A DNA stretch of 64,000 bases, taken from Geobacter sp. UBA6151. Its GTDB lineage: Bacteria > Desulfobacterota > Desulfuromonadia > Geobacterales > Pseudopelobacteraceae. Positions 61,199 to 64,000 of the stretch are shown one piece after another (the first letter of the stretch is position 1; each line of letters starts with the position of its first letter). The position numbers were made by a program, and so were the translations under genes. Below the pieces are notes generated by a model. The model saw nothing but the letters and a program-made list of their open reading frames with translations, made no database searches and had not been told where the DNA came from. The DNA lies in the NCBI GenBank assembly GCA_002423105.1, contig DIUT01000046.1, positions 167,564 to 231,563 of the forward strand, given 5' to 3'.

Positions 61199-61692
61199 GA
61201 CAAAAAGAGAGAAGCGCTACGATGCCGTGAAAACCGCGACTTCGCCGTTATACGTTTACGAGAAAAGATGCGGTTTCAGCAGAGGGGAGGGGCTCGATTG
61301 TGGTAGGGAAACTGGTAGTATTGTACGACGGGGTATGCATGAGAAGCTGTTGTATATGACACTGTTGTGACAGCGGTATAAACGGCTTCTGCTCTGTCCA
61401 GGACTACCATCCTGGCTTTCCGGAGTTCAGTTTTTCTTGTTGAAGCGCTTACTTCGCACTCGGGTGTAAAGTTTGGAATACGGTCTGTTGAAAAGGAGAG
61501 GGGGGAGACCAGCAGCAGGGAAACGATCAGCAGTTTTGAAAACAGTCGTAACGGGGCAGTGGCCAGGGCTGCCCGGCGCAAGGCTGGAATTCGACCGGTA
61601 ATCGGCGACAAGCAGGTGGCCAGCGTGGGCCTAAAATATGTTCTGGTGCAGGGAACACGCATCATTGCAGCCCCCAATCATGCCGTAATGGT
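61199..61692. other. 494-nt region with at most one doubtful gene
   Basis: Apart from the doubtful open frame at 61276-61665 I see no gene, terminator or RNA here. Confidence 0.4.
61276..61665 (-). CDS. Doubtful small secreted protein
   Basis: Open frame of 129 codons from ATG 61665, with GGGGG 6 nt upstream. It has a basic N-terminal part, a hydrophobic segment (LLIVSLLLVSPLSFS) and a Tyr/Thr-rich end. It begins 28 nt after the antiporter gene in the same direction. No family recognised and coding bias is unclear, so it may be chance. Confidence 0.3.
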   Translation of the reverse strand: MMRVPCTRTYFRPTLATCLSPITGRIPALRRAALATAPLRLFSKLLIVSLLLVSPLSFSTDRIPNFTPECEVSASTRKTELRKARMVVLDRAEAVYTAVTTVSYTTASHAYPVVQYYQFPYHNRAPPLC

Positions 61693-63474
61693 TTATCGGA
61701 TAAACAGGTAGAGCACCGACATGATCGCCAAAAATGATACTGCCAGAAGCACCCAGATGCCAATGGGATGTGAGCCGGAGCGATTGCGTTCCTCCAGCCA
61801 GATTTCAAGCTGTTCGCTATTGCGGTTGTCCCCTGAAACTGCCGCCAGCATGCGGAGACCTTGCCGCTGGATCAGAAAGGCTGGCTCCCGGAAAAAGCGG
61901 CTGAGACGCTCAGGCAGTCGAACGGCAAAAACCTTTTCAGCCCACTGATTCAGGTTGTTGAAGGTGCGGTCGGCTGCTGTGAAGAACAGTTTGCCGCCTT
62001 TGCGGTAGAACCAGTCGGCATCAATATTTATCGAGCGAATCTCAGCCGGGTAAATGCCGGAAAGAAGCAACAAGGTAAAAGCAAGAGCGGAAAAGAACAA
62101 TAACTGCGTCTGGGTAATGACATGGCCCAGAGTATACGGTTGGTAATCAGTTGCAAAGGGGAGCAGGCCGTAGAGGTACTGGGGAAAAGTTCCGATGAAA
62201 ACACACAAACAGGCTGCAATACCCATGGCCAGCAACATATGTTTTGGAGCTTCCTTGCAGCGCAGGCCTGAATCATGGGAGAAGAAGGCGAAAAACGGGA
62301 TCTTAATCCCGGCATGGTGGAATACGCCGGCGGATGCAAAAAGCAGGACAAACCAGACGAATCTCAGGTTACCCTGACCGGCTGCCTCCATTACCATCGA
62401 CTTGCTTACAAAACCGCTAAATAGCGGAAACGCCGAAATGGAAGCTGCGCCGACGATGCAGAAGGTACAGGTCCACGGCATATACTTGTAGAGGCCACCC
62501 AGATCAGTAGCGTTTATTTTGCCGGTTCTATACATGACGGCTCCCATGGTCATAAACAGCAGACCCTTGAAGAGTATGTCATTGAATGCGTGAGCAACGG
62601 CGCCATTGATTGCCAGCTCGGTGCCGATTCCTATGCCTACCACCATAAATCCGACCTGGTTAATCAGCGAATACGCGAGAACTCGTCGAAGGTCGTTTTC
62701 AATGACGGCATAAAATATCGGGAAGGCAGCCATTGCGGTGCCTATCCAGACCAGTGCCTCGGTGCCCGGAAAAGTACGTGCAAGCAGATAGATTGCAGTC
62801 TTTGTCGTGAAAGCTGAAAGAAAGATGGTGCCGGTGATGGTCGCTTCCGGATAGGCGTCAGTAAGCCAGGAGTGTACACCGGGCCAGGCGCAGTTAACCC
62901 CCACGCCGATGAAGATGAGGTACGAGGCAAGGCCGCTTAAACCGATAAAGGTCACGGCGGCGCTGCCGGTCTGTTGAACATGCAGAATAATGCCGGCCAG
63001 CAGGCATAAACCTCCTGCGACATGGATCATGAAATAGCGAAAAGCAGCGCCAAGCGCCTTGGGTGTTCTCTGAGCCAGTATCAGAAACGATGCGCTGACC
63101 GTCAGCAGTTCCCAGAAAACGAAGAGTGTAAAAAAGTCGCCGGCAAAGGTGACACCCAGGGCTGCACCGGCGTACACCAGACCGGCTACGTTCTGCACAT
63201 CATCTTCAACATGCAGTGCATACAGAATCGAAATAAATGATACCAGATGAAAAATATAACCGAAAATCAGACTGAGCCGGTCGACGTTGGCAAATACCAG
63301 GTCGTATCCAAGAAAGGTGAAGTTCCAGTGCTGGCCGAGAGGAATCGCCAGCAAATTGACGAAGCTCAGTACCGGTAATGCCAGCATCCATGCATTCTTC
63401 AGCTTGCCCTTGAGAAACGGTACGAGCAAAGCCCCGACGATAAGGATGACGGCGGGTGGAAGGGCGTTAATCAT
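61693..63474 (-). CDS. Mrp/complex-I-like proton-antiporter subunit (MrpD/NuoN type)
   Basis: 593 residues, about 14 membrane helices. Ion-path residues of this superfamily are present: Glu122 in FVFWELLTVSASF, Lys225 in SAFTTKTAIYLLA, His295 and Lys303 in HAFNDILFKGLLF, and Lys in FVSKSMVMEA. A C-terminal soluble part (IDADWFYRKGGKLF) resembles MrpA/MrpD-type and Hyf-type subunits. Probably part of a cation/proton antiporter or an oxidoreductase membrane arm. Overlaps the upstream small gene by 8 nt. Confidence 0.85.
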   Translation of the reverse strand: MINALPPAVILIVGALLVPFLKGKLKNAWMLALPVLSFVNLLAIPLGQHWNFTFLGYDLVFANVDRLSLIFGYIFHLVSFISILYALHVEDDVQNVAGLVYAGAALGVTFAGDFFTLFVFWELLTVSASFLILAQRTPKALGAAFRYFMIHVAGGLCLLAGIILHVQQTGSAAVTFIGLSGLASYLIFIGVGVNCAWPGVHSWLTDAYPEATITGTIFLSAFTTKTAIYLLARTFPGTEALVWIGTAMAAFPIFYAVIENDLRRVLAYSLINQVGFMVVGIGIGTELAINGAVAHAFNDILFKGLLFMTMGAVMYRTGKINATDLGGLYKYMPWTCTFCIVGAASISAFPLFSGFVSKSMVMEAAGQGNLRFVWFVLLFASAGVFHHAGIKIPFFAFFSHDSGLRCKEAPKHMLLAMGIAACLCVFIGTFPQYLYGLLPFATDYQPYTLGHVITQTQLLFFSALAFTLLLLSGIYPAEIRSINIDADWFYRKGGKLFFTAADRTFNNLNQWAEKVFAVRLPERLSRFFREPAFLIQRQGLRMLAAVSGDNRNSEQLEIWLEERNRSGSHPIGIWVLLAVSFLAIMSVLYLFIR

Positions 63475-63730
63475 AATAGTCCTCTTTGCGCATTACCAAA
63501 GGCCGCAGTACATATTTGGCGATAATAACCAGAATCACACAGGCAACAAAGCCATAGACCGAATAAAAACCGAAGTATTCCTCCCAAGGAAAGATCGTAT
63601 GTTTATGGTAGATGAAGTCAACTCCAAGCAGCAGTATAACGCTTGCATAAAAAACAATAAGCAGGCGCTTAACATTCTGCGGATTATCAAATATCCCTGT
63701 TTTTTCTTGTATGTCTGAAGTTTCTTTCAT
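63467..63730 (-). CDS. Small two-helix membrane protein of the antiporter operon
   Basis: 87 residues from ATG 63730. Two membrane helices (LLIVFYASVILLLGVDFIY; VYGFVACVILVIIAKYVL) with the connecting HKHTIFPWEEYFGF and tail LRPLVMRKEDYYD. Proteins of this kind appear in antiporter-like operons. Its stop overlaps the antiporter gene start by 8 nt. Function unknown. Confidence 0.75.
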   Translation of the reverse strand: MKETSDIQEKTGIFDNPQNVKRLLIVFYASVILLLGVDFIYHKHTIFPWEEYFGFYSVYGFVACVILVIIAKYVLRPLVMRKEDYYD

Positions 63731-63750
63731 CGGCCTTGGTTCCTTCACAG

Positions 63751-63888
63751 CTAAAGGGTTTTGTAGAATATCAGCGCCAGATAGAGCACTCCAACCGTTA
63801 TGGCACTATAGAAAACCGGTCGGTATCCCTCCACCGCATCGTGCGCCAGAATCATCTTTTCTTCATGTCCGGTATCATCATGGGCCAT
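63751..63888 (-). CDS. 45-residue single-helix membrane protein
   Basis: Read directly: starts MAHDDTGHEEKMILAHDAVE, has one helix (FYSAITVGVLYLALIFY) and ends KTL. His/Asp/Glu-rich N-terminus. GGGAG 9 nt before the ATG. It lies 20 nt before the next small gene in the antiporter operon. No family recognised. Confidence 0.7.
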   Translation of the reverse strand: MAHDDTGHEEKMILAHDAVEGYRPVFYSAITVGVLYLALIFYKTL

Positions 63889-63922
63889 ATCTAAAAACTC
63901 CCGTTAGTGTAAGTAGACCGTA

Positions 63923-64000
63923 TCAAGGGAAGAGGGCTTTTTGAGCCAATTGTATGAAAACATTCGGATAGAAAAACAGGGCCAGCGAACAGAGAGCAGT
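63923..64000 (-). CDS. C-terminus of an upstream antiporter-operon subunit, cut by window edge
   Basis: The last 25 codons of an open frame entering from the right: hydrophobic LCSLALFFYPNVFIQLAQKA, then LFP and a TGA at 63923. This fits the end of another membrane subunit of the MrpD/NuoL type. Only the tail is visible. Confidence 0.5.
   Translation of the reverse strand, partial: TALCSLALFFYPNVFIQLAQKALFP

Overview
The window comes from a Geobacter-like member of the Desulfuromonadales; Geobacter/Trichlorobacter/Pelobacter propionicus relatives are the best guess. The evidence is a citrate synthase of the eukaryote-like class typical of Geobacteraceae, duplicated acetate-type sodium:solute symporter modules, dense two-component and chemosensory genes, and moderately high GC. 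No rRNA, tRNA, prophage, transposase gene or CRISPR array was seen.

Region 1 (1-24 kb, nearly all minus strand) is core metabolism and information processing. Reading leftward it contains gltA, the ugd-uxs nucleotide-sugar pair, ftsB, a 58-residue Cys-rich protein, argS, a SPOR protein, then the classical rimP-nusA-ylxR/L7Ae-infB-rbfA-nrnA-truB-rpsO-pnp operon, ppx and the 5' two thirds of speA. The only way into rimP is through a terminator hairpin 15 nt before its start codon, so the operon is probably attenuated. A 182-bp palindromic MITE-like element with a TTA target duplication sits at the truB stop codon. An M24 peptidase, a lipoprotein, a double zinc-ribbon membrane protein and an SPFH/GYF protein form a YdjG/YdjI-like membrane module at 20.2-24.5 kb.

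Region 2 (24.6-42.4 kb) is regulatory: a PilZ protein, a histidine kinase with an apparent -1 frameshift at an A7 run next to its NtrC-type partner, a hybrid kinase, and a chemosensory cluster. That cluster is STAS, CheA, CheW, a CheR-like protein lacking the CheR N-domain, a poly-HAMP chemoreceptor, CheR, a kinase, a REC-HD-GYP protein, CheB and CheY. No flagellar gene is nearby, and the HD-GYP and PilZ proteins suggest a cyclic-di-GMP output.

Region 3 (42.4-49 kb) holds a tripartite RND efflux operon (adaptor, pump, outer-membrane channel) under a promoter with a dyad operator, followed by a MntA/HepT toxin-antitoxin pair.

Region 4 (49-60.8 kb) is organic-acid uptake. Two paralogous modules, each IclR regulator - DUF4212 small subunit - VC_2705-type symporter, flank a KdpDE-like two-component system and a small membrane protein. 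A CBS/DUF294 protein lies beside the first module. Both symporters carry an EF-hand-like DxNGDG loop.

Region 5 (60.8-64 kb, minus strand) has a YkgJ-type Cys-cluster protein and part of an Mrp/complex-I-like antiporter operon: a 593-residue MrpD/NuoN-like subunit, two small membrane proteins (87 and 45 residues) and the C-terminus of another subunit cut by the window edge. Gene functions are assigned from family motifs read by eye; no database search was possible.
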